Program-made: the position numbers and the translations under genes | The notes under the pieces: generated by a model | What the model was told of the DNA's origin: nothing | The model's database searches: none | The model's input: the letters and a program-made list of their open reading frames with translations, nothing else | Part shown: positions 8,342-18,532 of the stretch, piece by piece | How positions within the stretch are numbered: the stretch's first letter is position 1 | How the letters are laid out: every line of letters begins with the position of its first letter | Source: Sphingomonas yabuuchiae | Lineage (GTDB): Bacteria; Pseudomonadota; Alphaproteobacteria; Sphingomonadales; Sphingomonadaceae | DNA length: 64,000 nt | Assembly: GCF_001477495.1 (NCBI RefSeq) | Contig: NZ_LDTF01000007.1 | Location: forward strand, 62,001 to 126,000 | Reading direction: 5' to 3'

Positions 8342-9415
8342 ATGGCCGCCAATCTGAAAGTGATCGAAACAGGCATGGCAACCGCAAACGCAGACCGGCA
8401 AAAGGCGCTGGACGCCGCACTCGCCCAGATTGACCGGGCATTCGGTAAGGGCTCGGCGATGAAGCTGGGCCAGAAGGAAGCGATGCAGGTGGAGGCGATC
8501 TCGACCGGCTCGCTCGGCCTCGACATCGCGCTCGGTGTCGGCGGCCTGCCGCGCGGACGCGTGATCGAGGTCTATGGCCCTGAATCCTCGGGCAAGACCA
8601 CGCTGGCGCTGCACGTCATCGCCGAGGCGCAGAAGATGGGCGGCACCGCTGCCTTTGTCGACGCCGAACATGCGCTCGACCCCGTCTATGCCAAGAAGTT
8701 GGGCGTTAACATCGACGAACTGATCGTGTCGCAGCCGGATACCGGCGAGCAGGCGCTCGAGATCACCGACACGCTCGTCCGCTCGAACGCGATCGATGTG
8801 CTGGTGGTCGACTCGGTCGCCGCCCTCGTGCCGCGTGCGGAAATCGAGGGCGAGATGGGCGACAGCCATGTCGGCCTTCAGGCCCGCCTGATGTCGCAGT
8901 CGCTTCGCAAGCTGACCGGCTCCATCAGCCGTTCGCGCTGCATGGTGATCTTCATCAACCAGCTGCGCATGAAGATCGGCGTGATGTACGGCAACCCGGA
9001 GACGACGACGGGCGGCAACGCGCTGAAATTCTATGCTTCGGTCCGGCTCGACATCCGTCGCACCGGCGCGATCAAGGATCGTGAGGAAGTGACCGGCAAT
9101 GCGACCCGTGTGAAGGTCGTGAAGAACAAGGTCGCCCCGCCGTTCAAGCAGGTCGAATTCGACATCATGTACGGCGAAGGCATTTCGAAGATCGGCGAGA
9201 TCCTCGACCTGGGCGTCAAGGCGGGTCTGGTCGAGAAGTCGGGCAGCTGGTTCTCCTACGACTCGGTCCGCATCGGCCAAGGGCGTGAGAACGCCAAGAA
9301 CTACCTGCGCGACAATCCCGATATGGCCGATCGTCTGGAACGGGCGATCCGCCAGCGGACCGAGAAGGTCGCCGAGGAGATGATGACCGGCCCCGATGCC
9401 GAGGACGACATCTAA
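8342..9415 (+). CDS. recA: Recombinase A
   Basis: A 357-residue DNA strand-exchange protein and LexA co-protease. The Walker A motif GPESSGKTT, the DNA-binding loop region ([20 protein letters not shown]), [22 protein letters not shown] and the acidic C-terminal tail (GPDAEDDI) are all present. Length is normal. ATG 8342 follows GAGGGAAG at 8328-8335. Expression should be SOS-controlled through the LexA box at 8254-8268; a textbook intrinsic terminator follows at 9424-9450, so it is monocistronic. Confidence 0.98.
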   Translation: MAANLKVIETGMATANADRQKALDAALAQIDRAFGKGSAMKLGQKEAMQVEAISTGSLGLDIALGVGGLPRGRVIEVYGPESSGKTTLALHVIAEAQKMGGTAAFVDAEHALDPVYAKKLGVNIDELIVSQPDTGEQALEITDTLVRSNAIDVLVVDSVAALVPRAEIEGEMGDSHVGLQARLMSQSLRKLTGSISRSRCMVIFINQLRMKIGVMYGNPETTTGGNALKFYASVRLDIRRTGAIKDREEVTGNATRVKVVKNKVAPPFKQVEFDIMYGEGISKIGEILDLGVKAGLVEKSGSWFSYDSVRIGQGRENAKNYLRDNPDMADRLERAIRQRTEKVAEEMMTGPDAEDDI

Positions 9416-9423
9416 GAATATAG

Positions 9424-9450
9424 GGCCCGCCAGCAATGGCGGGCCTTTTT
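9424..9450 (+). terminator. Rho-independent terminator of recA
   Basis: A perfect 8-bp stem GGCCCGCC / GGCGGGCC (9424-9431 and 9438-9445) with an AGCAAT loop, followed by TTTTT at 9446-9450. It begins eight bases after the recA stop. Confidence 0.92.
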
Positions 9451-9487
9451 GTTTATGAGCATCGAGGGCTGGATCGTGACGGGCGGA

Positions 9488-10318
9488 ATGGATTGGCGGG
9501 GGCGGGTCGGCGAGGTCTGGGCCGCGGAATGGCGACGCACCGACCGCAGCCTGGCGGACCTGTCCCGTCATCTCGACGCGGCGATCGCATCGGTCGCGCC
9601 CGAACGGGGCCATGCACTCGATATCGGTTGCGGGGCGGGGGCGACCAGCCTGGCGCTCCGGGCCGCGCGGCCGGGATTGCGCGTGACGGGTGTCGACCTG
9701 TCGGCGGAATTGATGGCGGTGGCACAGGCGCGGGCGGGCGTGGCGGCTGACGAGGGCCTGCGTTTCCAGTGCGGCGATGCGCTGGCCGTGGCGGCCGCCG
9801 AAGGGCCGTTCGATCTGCTATGCTCGCGTCACGGCGTAATGTTCTTTCCCGATCCGGTCGAAGCGCTGGCCAGCTTGCGGCAGGCCGCGCGCGGCGGTGC
9901 GCGGCTGGTCTTCTCCTGCTTTGCGGAACGGGCCGCCAATGGTTTCGCGACGCTGGCGGATGCGGTGATCGGTATCACTCCGCCGCAGGACGAGGGCTAC
10001 GTGCCCGGCCCCTTTGGCTTTGCCGATAGGGATCAGGTCGGGGCGTGGCTGACGGAAAGCGGATGGCAGCCCGACAATGTCGTGCGCGTTCGGTTCGACT
10101 ATGTGGTCGGCGAAGGCGATGATCCGGTCGAGGACGCGCTGTCCTTCCTGTCCCAAATCGGCCCCGCGGCGCGGGCCTTGGCACAGGCTGCCCCCGATGA
10201 ACGGCGGCGGATGGAGACGGCTTTGCGAGAGACGCTGTTGCCCTATCGCACCGGCGACCGGATTGCATTGCCAGCCTCGGCATGGATCTGGCGGGCCGTT
10301 GCGCATGGGGATGGCTGA
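9488..10318 (+). CDS. Class I SAM-dependent methyltransferase
   Basis: A 276-residue protein with the Rossmann methyltransferase motif I HALDIGCGAGATSLAL at about residues 39-54, the acidic end of strand 2 (VTGVDLSAELMAVAQAR) and FDLLCSRHGVMFFPDPVEALASL as motif IV and after. The substrate is not predictable. Start 9488 (MDWRGRVGEVWAAEW) follows GGGCGG; an in-frame ATG at 9455 lies only five bases after the recA terminator U-tract, leaving no room for a promoter and leader, so it is less likely. Encoded alone between recA and a long spacer. Confidence 0.8.
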   Translation: MDWRGRVGEVWAAEWRRTDRSLADLSRHLDAAIASVAPERGHALDIGCGAGATSLALRAARPGLRVTGVDLSAELMAVAQARAGVAADEGLRFQCGDALAVAAAEGPFDLLCSRHGVMFFPDPVEALASLRQAARGGARLVFSCFAERAANGFATLADAVIGITPPQDEGYVPGPFGFADRDQVGAWLTESGWQPDNVVRVRFDYVVGEGDDPVEDALSFLSQIGPAARALAQAAPDERRRMETALRETLLPYRTGDRIALPASAWIWRAVAHGDG

Positions 10319-10702
10319 TCCAGAGTGGATCGACATTCAGTGCCGCCCCTTATTCCCAAGCCTCTCACAAAGAGGGGGGGGATCGCGCAGACTTGGTTTT
10401 GCGAAAGCGAAGGCTGAGAGCAGGATGACGTCAGGGTGATCCGCCGCTCTCTTTCAAGGGCAGGGCGGTGGATGGGCGCTTCCGCAAATGCCGTGCTTGG
10501 GGTGGGGCGACCTACGTTATCCTGAGCTAGCCAGCGCACTGCTCTTGCCTCCTGTCTGGGAGAAAGGGACGGAAAATAAGCCGATTGCGGATCCGGGCAG
10601 CAAGCTTTCAGTCGGTTTTTGAGCTCGCGATAGACGAATGATCCCTCGATGCGTCCGCTACCCCTCTTGGCGCGTTGAGCGGCCCAATCGAGGGGAATAG
10701 CC
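10319..10702. other. Spacer between methyltransferase and GST genes
   Basis: A 384-base stretch without a convincing gene. The short open frames crossing it have no family-like features. A pyrimidine/purine block (CCTCTCACAAAGAGGGGGGG near 10360-10380) could form a small hairpin just past the methyltransferase gene, but no clear terminator U-tract is visible. The promoter of the GST gene should lie in the right part. Confidence 0.5.
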
Positions 10703-11329
10703 ATGACGATCATCGTCCATCATCTGGAAAACAGCCGGTCGCAGCGCATCCTGTGGATGTTGGAGGAACTGGGCCTTCCCTATGAGGTCAAGCACTATAA
10801 GCGCGACCCCAAGACCATGCTGGCCCCGCGCGAACTCCGCGCTGTTCATCCGCTCGGCAAGTCACCGGTAATCGAGGACGACGGACTGGTAATTGCCGAG
10901 ACGGGTGCGATCATCGAATATCTTGTCGGCAAGGGCGATGGTCGGCTGGGGCCGCCCGCGCATCGGGAGGCGATGCAGCGCTGGCGCTTCTGGCTGCATT
11001 ATGCCGAAGGGTCGCTGATGCCGCCGCTGTTCGTCACGCTGGTGCTCAGCCGTATTCCGGTCATGGGCAAGGTGGCGATGAAGCGGTTCCAGCCGATGGT
11101 CGACCGCCATCTCGATTATGTCGAAAGCGAACTGGCGCGTTCGCCCTGGTTCGCGGGCGAACAGATGACGGCCGCCGACATCATCATGAGCTTCCCGCTG
11201 GAAGCGGCCCGGTCGCGCGCCGGGCTGGACGAGCGCCGCCCCGCCACCATCGCCTGGCTGGAGCGTATCCACGCCCGCCCGGCCTATCAGGCGGCGCTCG
11301 CCAAGGGCGGACCCTATGCCTATGCCTGA
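10703..11329 (+). CDS. Glutathione S-transferase family protein
   Basis: A 208-residue two-domain GST. The N-terminal thioredoxin-fold domain (about 1-80) shows HHLENSRSQRILWMLEELGLPYEV, the cis-proline strand PLGKSPVIEDDG and the glutathione-binding AETGAIIEYLV. The helical C-terminal domain includes SPWFAGEQMTAADIIMSFPLEA. These enzymes conjugate glutathione to electrophiles or act as peroxidases; the substrate is unknown. It is a single gene, convergent with the symporter gene, and a perfect inverted repeat overlaps its end. Confidence 0.92.
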   Translation: MTIIVHHLENSRSQRILWMLEELGLPYEVKHYKRDPKTMLAPRELRAVHPLGKSPVIEDDGLVIAETGAIIEYLVGKGDGRLGPPAHREAMQRWRFWLHYAEGSLMPPLFVTLVLSRIPVMGKVAMKRFQPMVDRHLDYVESELARSPWFAGEQMTAADIIMSFPLEAARSRAGLDERRPATIAWLERIHARPAYQAALAKGGPYAYA

Positions 11330-11341
11330 GGCATAGGGTCC
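11309..11341. terminator. Inverted repeat between convergent GST and symporter genes
   Basis: A perfect 12-bp stem GGACCCTATGCC / GGCATAGGGTCC (11309-11320 and 11330-11341) with a nine-base loop. It spans the GST stop codon and sits five bases from the symporter stop on the other strand, so it can serve both directions. There is no strong T-run, so intrinsic termination is likely but not certain. Confidence 0.65.
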
Positions 11342-11346
11342 GGCGA

Positions 11347-12678
11347 TCAATGTCCCCCGATCTGGCGGAAGCTGTCGGGGGCGTCCTTCGCAGGCGTGCC
11401 CGAGGGGGCGTGGAGCGACGCCACATCGACCGGCTCGGGCGGGTCGAGCGGGCCTTCCCACTTCGCGATGACCGCACTCGCCACCGCATTGCCGATCACA
11501 TTGGTCGCCGAGCGACCCATGTCGAGGAAATGGTCGACCGCCAGGATCAGCAGCAAGCCCGCCTCGGGGATGTTGAACATCGGCATGGTCGCGGCGATCA
11601 CCACCAGCGAGGCGCGCGGTACGCCAGCGATCCCCTTCGACGTGACCATCAGGACCAGCAGCATCGTGATCTGCTGCCCGATCGACAGGTCGATGCCGTA
11701 AGCCTGGGCGATGAACAGTGACGCAAAGGTCATGTACATCATCGAGCCGTCGAGGTTGAACGAATAGCCCAGCGGCAGGACGAAGCTGGCGATGCGCGGC
11801 GGCACGCCGAACCGGTCCAGCCCCTCCAGGATGCGCGGATAGGCGGCCTCCGACGAGGCGGTCGAGAAGGCGAGGATCAGCGGCGCGCGGATATGCGCGA
11901 TCAGGTCGCGCACGCGCGGACCGATGAATAGCGCCGCGATGCCGAGTAGCACGCACCACAGCAGGATAAGGCCCAGATAGAAGCTGCCCATGAAGATGGC
12001 GAGCTTGCCGATCACCGACGGCCCCTGTTCGGTCAGCGTGCCCGCGACGGCGGCGAACACCGCGATCGGCGCGACGCGCATGACGTAATCCGTCACCTGC
12101 AGCATCACCGCGACCAGTGCGTCGACCGCGCGCACGAGCGGCGCGGCGCGCTCGCCGACCGCCGTGATCGCGACGCCCAGGAACAGCGAGCCGATGACGA
12201 TCTGCAGGACCTCGTTGGTCGCCATCGCCTCGACCAGCGAGGCGGGGACGAGGTGAGTGACGAATTTCTGGAGGTCGAACCCGGCCTTCACCACGCCGCT
12301 ATCGGCGGTGACGGCGGGCAGCGGCAGGTTCAGGCCGACGCCAGGCTGGAGCAGATTGACCAGCAACATGCCCAGCGTGAGCGAGACGAGGCTGGCCGAG
12401 ATGAACCAGGCGAGCGAGCGCACCCCGATCCGCCCCAGCGCCTTGGTATCGCCCATCTGCGCGATTCCCGACACCAGGGTCGCGAAGACCAGAGGCGCGA
12501 TGATCATCTTGATCAGGCGCAGGAACAGGCCGGTGACGATCGCAAAATAGCTGGCGATTGTCTTGAGTTGCGCGGTCGCCGCCGCGCTGCCGTCATTCAG
12601 CGACAGGTTGAGCGAGAGCCCCACGACCAGCCCCAGGACGAGGCCGATGAAGATGTACAAGGTCAGCCGCTTGGCCAT
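11347..12678 (-). CDS. Dicarboxylate/amino acid:cation symporter (DAACS family)
   Basis: A 443-residue inner-membrane transporter that takes up C4-dicarboxylates or glutamate/aspartate with protons or sodium. It begins with a transmembrane segment (LYIFIGLVLGLVVGLSL) and has the family hallmarks FLRLIKMIIAPLVFATLVSGIA, the serine-rich re-entrant loop (AFSTASSEAAYPRIL), LPLGYSFNLDGSMMYM and the final GLLLILAVDHFLDMGRSATNVIGNAVAS. The last motif with aspartate and asparagine binds substrate and cation. Length is standard. DctA and GltP cannot be distinguished here. Single gene, divergent from the M24 peptidase. Confidence 0.93.
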   Translation of the reverse strand: MAKRLTLYIFIGLVLGLVVGLSLNLSLNDGSAAATAQLKTIASYFAIVTGLFLRLIKMIIAPLVFATLVSGIAQMGDTKALGRIGVRSLAWFISASLVSLTLGMLLVNLLQPGVGLNLPLPAVTADSGVVKAGFDLQKFVTHLVPASLVEAMATNEVLQIVIGSLFLGVAITAVGERAAPLVRAVDALVAVMLQVTDYVMRVAPIAVFAAVAGTLTEQGPSVIGKLAIFMGSFYLGLILLWCVLLGIAALFIGPRVRDLIAHIRAPLILAFSTASSEAAYPRILEGLDRFGVPPRIASFVLPLGYSFNLDGSMMYMTFASLFIAQAYGIDLSIGQQITMLLVLMVTSKGIAGVPRASLVVIAATMPMFNIPEAGLLLILAVDHFLDMGRSATNVIGNAVASAVIAKWEGPLDPPEPVDVASLHAPSGTPAKDAPDSFRQIGGH

Positions 12679-12754
12679 GCATACCCCAAATTAAAATCTA
12701 CGGGCGAGCCAAGGGCATTGCGGCGCTCAGGTCAAGAATTCTATCGTCACCGTC

Positions 12755-14011
12755 ATGCAGACCCTGTTGTCCCGCCGTGCGATGATCGCGGCCGCCGCCC
12801 TGCCGTTCCTCGTCCGGCCGGGCCTGCTGCACGCCGCCGAGCCGGACCTGTCGGCGCTGTCCGACATCACCGGCGGGGCGGTGCCGATCGGCCTGGAGGA
12901 ACGGGGGCGGCGGCTGGCGCGGGCGCAGGCGTTGATGAAGGCGAACGGGATCGGCGCGATCCTGATCGAGCCCGGCTCGACTATGGTCTATTTCACCGGC
13001 GTCCAATGGTGGCGCAGCGAGCGGCTGACCGCCGCGATCATCCCGGTCGAGGGCCAGCCTTGCATCGTCACGCCGTTCTTCGAGGAGCCCTCGGTCCGTG
13101 AGACGCTGGCCGTGCCTGCCGAGGTGCGGGTGTGGCAGGAGAATGAAAATCCGCTGGCCGTCGTTGCGGGGTTCCTGCGCGACCGCAAACTGGCGAACCG
13201 GCCGGTCGGGATCGAGGAGACGGCCCGCTTCTTCGCATTCGACGGGGTGCGAAAGCTGCTACCCGATACGCGGCTGGTCTCGGCCAATCCGGTGGTGCGC
13301 GGATGCCGGATGGTGAAGACGCCCGCCGAGATCGCGCTGATGCAGGTGGCGACCGACGTGACGATGGCGGCCTATCGCTGGGTCCATCCCCGCGTCGAGG
13401 CGGGCATGACCGGCGCGGAGATCGGCGCGCTGATGAGTGCCGCCACCCGCAAACTGGGCGGCGCACCGGAGTTCAGCATGGCACTGATCGGCGAAGCCTC
13501 GGCCTATCCGCATGGCAGCAAGCAGGTCCACCGGGTCGCAGAGGGGCAGGTCGTGCTGATGGACTGCGGCTGCACGGTACAGGGCTATCAGTCCGATGTC
13601 TCGCGCAGTTGGGTCCATGGCCGCGCCAGTGCGGAACAGCGCAAGGTCTGGGACACGGTGGCCAGGGGCCAGCAGGTCGCGCGGGCAGCGGCGCGGATCG
13701 GGGCACCTGCGGGGAGCATCGACGATGCCGTGCGACGTTTCTATGAAGGCCAGGGCTATGGCCCCGGCTATCGCCTGCCCGGCCTGTCGCATCGGACCGG
13801 CCACGGTATCGGCATGGACGGGCATGAGCCGGTCAACCTCGTGCATGGCGAAGCGACGCCGCTGGCCTCCGGTATGTGCTTCTCCAACGAGCCGGGGCTG
13901 TATCTGCCGGGCAAGTTCGGCATCCGGATCGAGGATTGCTTCCACATGACGGATAGCGGTCCCGTCTGGTTCTCGACCCCGCCCAGGTCGATCGAGGCGC
14001 CGATCGGATGA
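12755..14011 (+). CDS. Exported M24-family peptidase (Xaa-Pro aminopeptidase-like)
   Basis: A 418-residue protein with a twin-arginine-like signal (LSRRAMIAAAALPFLV, ending LHAAE), a creatinase-type N-terminal domain and a C-terminal pita-bread metallopeptidase domain. Metal ligands are visible in the expected order: the two aspartates in LMDCGCTVQGYQSDVSRSW, the histidine in HRTGHGIGMDGHE, and the two glutamates in FSNEPGLY and IRIEDCFH. It probably removes N-terminal residues before proline, or acts on a related amide, in the periplasm. Its TGA overlaps the ATG of the next gene (ATGA), so the two are translationally coupled. Confidence 0.9.
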   Translation: MQTLLSRRAMIAAAALPFLVRPGLLHAAEPDLSALSDITGGAVPIGLEERGRRLARAQALMKANGIGAILIEPGSTMVYFTGVQWWRSERLTAAIIPVEGQPCIVTPFFEEPSVRETLAVPAEVRVWQENENPLAVVAGFLRDRKLANRPVGIEETARFFAFDGVRKLLPDTRLVSANPVVRGCRMVKTPAEIALMQVATDVTMAAYRWVHPRVEAGMTGAEIGALMSAATRKLGGAPEFSMALIGEASAYPHGSKQVHRVAEGQVVLMDCGCTVQGYQSDVSRSWVHGRASAEQRKVWDTVARGQQVARAAARIGAPAGSIDDAVRRFYEGQGYGPGYRLPGLSHRTGHGIGMDGHEPVNLVHGEATPLASGMCFSNEPGLYLPGKFGIRIEDCFHMTDSGPVWFSTPPRSIEAPIG

Positions 14012-14721
14012 TCGAATCGTTGGAGAAGCAGGGCCATGCGCTCTGGCCGTCACGCCTTGCAGGGGAGGAACTGGCCGAGTTGGCGCGGCTTTTCGACGGG
14101 TGGCCGAAGGGGCGGCCGGGGCTGCGGATCGATCCTATCCGTGCAGGCGACTTGGCAGGCGTAAAGCGGATTTTCGCTGCGATGCGGCCCTATATGGGCG
14201 AAGCCGTGCGCCCCGTCCGCGCCATCCTTTTCGACAAGCAGGACGGCGCGAACTGGGCGCTGGGTTGGCATCAGGACCGCACGATCGAAGTGGCGAAGCA
14301 AAGACAGGTCGAAGGTTTCGGCCCCTGGACCGTCAAACAGGGTCGGGTTCATGTCGCGCCGCCGGTTTCCCTGCTGGAACATATGGTGACGGTCCGTTTC
14401 CATCTCGATCCGGTTGACGCCGACAATGCGCCGCTGCTGGTCGCGCCGGGATCGCATCGTCTGGGCTTGATCCCGGAAGGGGCGATATCGAACGTGATCC
14501 ATGAAATGGGCGAAGCAATTTGCCTGGCGGAGGCCGGGGCCGTGTGGATGTACCATACTCTGATCCTCCACGCCTCCGCCCGCTCCACTCCGGGACGGCA
14601 CCGCCGCGTATTACAGATCGATCTATCGGCGGACGACTTGCCCGGCGGATTGCGCTGGGCGATTGATGGAAATCAGCGGCCTGAGGATGCGACCGGACGC
14701 CCTTGGCGCGCGGGCGCTTGA
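14008..14721 (+). CDS. Phytanoyl-CoA dioxygenase (PhyH) family protein
   Basis: A 237-residue non-haem Fe(II)/2-oxoglutarate oxygenase-like protein. The iron triad is visible as H88xD90 (GWHQDRT) and a distal histidine, probably H188 (LILHAS), followed by a conserved arginine region (RHRRVLQIDLS). Family members hydroxylate small molecules; this substrate is unknown. ATG overlaps the stop of the M24 peptidase gene by four bases. Confidence 0.82.
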   Translation: MIESLEKQGHALWPSRLAGEELAELARLFDGWPKGRPGLRIDPIRAGDLAGVKRIFAAMRPYMGEAVRPVRAILFDKQDGANWALGWHQDRTIEVAKQRQVEGFGPWTVKQGRVHVAPPVSLLEHMVTVRFHLDPVDADNAPLLVAPGSHRLGLIPEGAISNVIHEMGEAICLAEAGAVWMYHTLILHASARSTPGRHRRVLQIDLSADDLPGGLRWAIDGNQRPEDATGRPWRAGA

Positions 14722-14752
14722 GCGCGCGCGAAACCTCGCCTAAGCCGCGTCA

Positions 14753-17401
14753 ATGACCTCGACCAACGACATCCGCCGCGGCTTTCTCGACTATTTCGGA
14801 AGCGAAGGGCACCAGATCGTGCCCTCCGCGCCGCTCGTGCCGCAGAACGACCCGACGCTGATGTTCGTGAACGCGGGCATGGTGCCGTTCAAGAACGTGT
14901 TCACCGGCCTGGAGTCGCGGCCTTATTCCACCGCGACCAGTTCGCAGAAGTGCGTGCGCGCGGGCGGCAAGCATAACGATCTCGACAATGTCGGCTATAC
15001 CGCACGGCATCATACCTTCTTTGAAATGCTGGGCAATTTCTCATTCGGCGACTATTTCAAGGAACAGGCGATCATCCATGCCTGGACCCTGCTGACCAAG
15101 GTCTGGGGCATTCCCGCCGAAAAGCTGACCGCCACCGTCTATCACACCGACGACGAGGCGTTCGACCTGTGGAAGAAGATCGCCGGGCTGCCGGATCACA
15201 AGATCATCCGCATCCCGACCAAGGACAATTTCTGGGCGATGGGCGAGAACGGGCCGTGCGGTCCGTGCTCCGAAATCTTCTACGATCACGGCGACCATAT
15301 CTATGGCGGCCCTCCCGGTAGCCCGGAGGAGGATGGCGACCGATTCGTCGAGATCTGGAACCTGGTCTTCATGCAGTTCGAGCAGGAGGCCAATGAGATC
15401 GTCGGCGAACTGCCCAAGAAGTCGATCGACACCGGCATGGGGCTGGAGCGGATCGCCGCCGTCCTGCAGGGCGTGCACGACAACTACGACACCGACACAT
15501 TCAAGGCGCTGATCGCGGCATCCTGCGAGTTGACCCATACCAAGGCCGAAGACGGCCAGAAGGCGTCGCACCGCGTCATCGCCGACCATCTGCGCTCGGC
15601 CGGTTTCCTGGTGGCGGACGGCGTGCTGCCCGCCAATGAAGGCCGTGGCTATGTCCTCCGTCGCATCATGCGCCGCGCGATGCGGCATGCGCATCTTCTG
15701 GGCGCGAAGGAGCCGTTGATGCACCGGCTGGTCCCGGCGCTGGTCGCCGAGATGGGCGCGGCCTATCCCGAACTGGTCCGCGCCCAGCCGCTGATCGAAG
15801 CCACGTTACGCCAAGAAGAGACGCGCTTCCGCCAGACGCTCGACAAGGGGCTGAAGCTGCTCGACGAGGCGACGGCTGGCATGGCGCCGGGCGCGACGCT
15901 GGCGGGTGAGACGGCGTTCAAGCTCTATGACACGTACGGCTTCCCCTATGACCTGACCGAGGATGCACTGCGCGCGCAGAACCTGTCGGTCGACCGCGTG
16001 GGCTTCGACGCCGCCATGGCCGAGCAGAAGCGCGCCGCACGGGCCGCCTGGAAGGGCTCGGGCGCGAAGGCGTCGGACGATGTCTGGTTCGACATCGCCG
16101 AGGAAACCGGCTCGACCGAATTTCTGGGCTATGCCTCCGACACCGGCGAGGGCGAGGTGCTGGCGCTGGTCAAGGACGGCGCGCGGGTCGACAGCGCGGC
16201 GGCGGGCGATACGGTGTCGATCATCGTCAACCAGACGCCCTTCTACGGCGAGAGCGGCGGCCAGGTCGGCGACAGCGGCACCATCTCCAGCGATACGGGT
16301 CTGAAGGCGGTCGTCACCGACACCTCCAAGCAGCTCGGCCGCGTGTTCGTGCACAATGCCGAAATCCAGGAAGGCGGCATCAAGGTCGGTGACAGCGTGA
16401 AGCTGGCGATCGACACCACCCGCCGCGCCGCGATCCGCGCCAACCACTCGGCGACGCACCTGCTGCACGAGGCGCTCCGCCAGAGGCTGGGCACCCATGT
16501 CGCGCAGAAGGGCTCGCTGGTCGCCCCCGAACGCCTGCGCTTCGACTTCTCGCAGCCGGTGGGCATGACCGCCGACGACATCGCCGAGGTCGAGGCACGC
16601 GTGAACGAGCAGGTGCGCGGCAACGGTCCGGTCGTCACCCGTCTAATGACCCCCGACGAAGCGATCGAAATGGGCGCGATGGCGCTCTTCGGCGAGAAGT
16701 ATGGCGACGAGGTTCGCGTCGTGTCGATGGGCGAGGATGCCGACGGCACCTACTCCCTCGAACTCTGCGGCGGCACGCATGTGAACGCGCTGGGCGAGAT
16801 CGGCGTGTTCAAGATCGTGTCCGAAGGCGCGGTGTCGAGCGGCGTGCGCCGTGTCGAGGCGCTGACCGGCGAGGGCGCGCGCGCCTATCTGTCGCACCGG
16901 GACGACATGCTCAAGGCCGCGGCCGCGACGCTGAAGACCACGCCCGACGAGGTGCCCGCGCGCATCGCCGCGCTGGTCGAGGATCGCCGCCGTCTGGAGC
17001 GTGAACTGGCCGAGGCGAAGAAGGCGCTGGCCATGGGCGGCGGGGCCGGTGGCGCGGCCGCTGGGCCGGAGCAGATCGGCGACGTGGCGTTCATCGGCCA
17101 GGTGCTCGACGGCTTCGAGGCCAAGGGGCTGCGCGGCGCAGTCGACGATGCCAAGCAGCGTCTGGGCGGATTGGGCGTCGCGGTGATGGTCGCGGTGAAT
17201 GACGGCCGCGCCTCGGTTGCGGTCGGCGTGACCGACGATCTGACCGCCAGGCACAATGCCGTCGACCTGCTGCGCAAGGCGGTGGCGGCGCTGGGCGGGC
17301 AGGGTGGCGGCGGCCGTCCCGACATGGCCCAGGGCGGCGGCCCCGACGGCACCAAGGGCGCCGAGGCGCTTCAGGCGGTCCGGGACGCGATCGCGGGGTA
17401 A
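14753..17401 (+). CDS. alaS: Alanine-tRNA ligase
   Basis: An 882-residue class II aminoacyl-tRNA synthetase that charges tRNA-Ala and edits mischarged Ser/Gly. Order: catalytic domain (starts [14 protein letters not shown], with [21 protein letters not shown]), tRNA-recognition region, editing domain with zinc-binding [12 protein letters not shown] and [13 protein letters not shown], and a C-terminal DHHA1-like domain with a glycine-rich segment ([12 protein letters not shown]). Length is normal. ATG 14753 gives the family start; no strong ribosome site is seen. The recA to alaS neighbourhood, with intervening genes, is in keeping with alphaproteobacteria. Confidence 0.97.
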   Translation: MTSTNDIRRGFLDYFGSEGHQIVPSAPLVPQNDPTLMFVNAGMVPFKNVFTGLESRPYSTATSSQKCVRAGGKHNDLDNVGYTARHHTFFEMLGNFSFGDYFKEQAIIHAWTLLTKVWGIPAEKLTATVYHTDDEAFDLWKKIAGLPDHKIIRIPTKDNFWAMGENGPCGPCSEIFYDHGDHIYGGPPGSPEEDGDRFVEIWNLVFMQFEQEANEIVGELPKKSIDTGMGLERIAAVLQGVHDNYDTDTFKALIAASCELTHTKAEDGQKASHRVIADHLRSAGFLVADGVLPANEGRGYVLRRIMRRAMRHAHLLGAKEPLMHRLVPALVAEMGAAYPELVRAQPLIEATLRQEETRFRQTLDKGLKLLDEATAGMAPGATLAGETAFKLYDTYGFPYDLTEDALRAQNLSVDRVGFDAAMAEQKRAARAAWKGSGAKASDDVWFDIAEETGSTEFLGYASDTGEGEVLALVKDGARVDSAAAGDTVSIIVNQTPFYGESGGQVGDSGTISSDTGLKAVVTDTSKQLGRVFVHNAEIQEGGIKVGDSVKLAIDTTRRAAIRANHSATHLLHEALRQRLGTHVAQKGSLVAPERLRFDFSQPVGMTADDIAEVEARVNEQVRGNGPVVTRLMTPDEAIEMGAMALFGEKYGDEVRVVSMGEDADGTYSLELCGGTHVNALGEIGVFKIVSEGAVSSGVRRVEALTGEGARAYLSHRDDMLKAAAATLKTTPDEVPARIAALVEDRRRLERELAEAKKALAMGGGAGGAAAGPEQIGDVAFIGQVLDGFEAKGLRGAVDDAKQRLGGLGVAVMVAVNDGRASVAVGVTDDLTARHNAVDLLRKAVAALGGQGGGGRPDMAQGGGPDGTKGAEALQAVRDAIAG

Positions 17402-17426
17402 TTTCATCAGCCAGCGGAGAGTGGCG

Positions 17427-18323
17427 ATGCGCAGGGGAATGACGGCGGCCTTTTTGATGGGGGCCATGCTTCCCTCGCCATCGCTGCTCTTGGCACAAGC
17501 GGCACCGCCGCAGACGGCGACTCCGTCCGTGACCACCGGCGAGGCGGTCGTCGTGACGGCCCGACCCCAGGCCACCGAGCGCGAGGTGCGCGATCAGGTC
17601 ATAAGCGTCACCGGGCGGCCGACATCGGCCATGCCGCTCATGCGGTTTCGTGCGCCGGTCTGCATCGGTACCGCCGGGCTGCCGGTCGCGGCCAGCGAGG
17701 AAATCCTTCGCCGCATGATGGCGACGGTCGAATCGCTGGGCATGAAAATGGCTCCCGATGGCTGCACACCCAATATTCTGGTCCTGTTCGCCGACGATCC
17801 GCAGCAACAGCTCTTGGCGTTGCGCGAGCGTTCTCCCCAGATATTCGGCGATCTGTCCCGCCCGGCGGTCAGCCGCATCGTGAAGGGAGCGGGTCCCGTC
17901 TATGCCTGGAACGCCGCCATGCGGGTGTCGCGCGACGGCGATCTGGTGCTGCAACAGGATAGTCCAACGGCGAACTGGCCCCAAATGAAGGTCGGGGCGG
18001 CGTCACGGCTGTTGAGCCCCATCCGTCAGGATATCGCCGCCTCGGTCGTGGTCATCAAGCGTCAGGCCCTGCTGAACAAGACGCTGGGCCAGATTGCCGA
18101 TTATGCTGTGATGCGGACCATGGCGGCGACCAGGCCGGTCGAGGGGATGACGTCGGCGACGATCCTGACCCTGTTCGACACCGATGCGACGGCGCCTGCG
18201 GAACTGACGGCGTTCGACCGGGGACTGTTGAACGGACTTTATGACAGCCGCCCCCATGCCCAGGGGGTGCAGCAGGTGTCGGAGATGACACGCGCCATCC
18301 GCAAGGAAACCGCAGGCCAATGA
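17427..18323 (+). CDS. Secreted protein of unknown function
   Basis: A 298-residue protein with a signal peptide (MTAAFLMGAMLPSPSLLLAQA, cleavage near residue 25) and no recognised catalytic motif. The mature part has two cysteines (PVCIGTAG, DGCTPNI), a short mixed alpha/beta start and a helical C-terminal half. Similar unannotated secreted proteins occur in sphingomonads, by recollection only. ATG 17427 has GGAGA upstream. Its TGA overlaps the ATG of a possible 70-residue frame (18320), hinting at coupled translation towards the MATE gene. Confidence 0.75.
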   Translation: MRRGMTAAFLMGAMLPSPSLLLAQAAPPQTATPSVTTGEAVVVTARPQATEREVRDQVISVTGRPTSAMPLMRFRAPVCIGTAGLPVAASEEILRRMMATVESLGMKMAPDGCTPNILVLFADDPQQQLLALRERSPQIFGDLSRPAVSRIVKGAGPVYAWNAAMRVSRDGDLVLQQDSPTANWPQMKVGAASRLLSPIRQDIAASVVVIKRQALLNKTLGQIADYAVMRTMAATRPVEGMTSATILTLFDTDATAPAELTAFDRGLLNGLYDSRPHAQGVQQVSEMTRAIRKETAGQ

Positions 18324-18532
18324 TCCGGCGGGGCCGGGCGATGTCGCCCTGTGTCGTCGAGAGTTTGGGCGCCCTGCCGACGGTCATGCCCCGCACCGGG
18401 CTGATGGCGTTCGACCGGTGCTATGGGCGGGGCCTTTGTTCGGGGCGGGGAAATCGGGCGCCGATGTCCCAATATGCCGCGATGGCGCGTTGCATCGACA
18501 ACGAATGGTTGGCCGGAGACAAGACACCGTGA
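18320..18532 (+). CDS. Possible small coupled protein (70 aa)
   Basis: A short frame joined at both ends: its ATG overlaps the preceding stop (ATGA at 18320-18323) and its TGA overlaps the probable GTG start of the MATE gene (GTGA at 18529-18532). Third codon positions are mostly G or C, as in neighbouring real genes. No domain, signal peptide or family is recognised. The exact fit at both ends is the main argument; the alternative is a chance open frame in a high-GC spacer. Confidence 0.35.
   Translation: MIRRGRAMSPCVVESLGALPTVMPRTGLMAFDRCYGRGLCSGRGNRAPMSQYAAMARCIDNEWLAGDKTP

Noticed and set aside
7886-9613. 575-codon minus-strand frame opposite ispE and recA
   Set aside because: Pure shadow of recA and ispE in high-GC DNA; no domain and no ribosome site.
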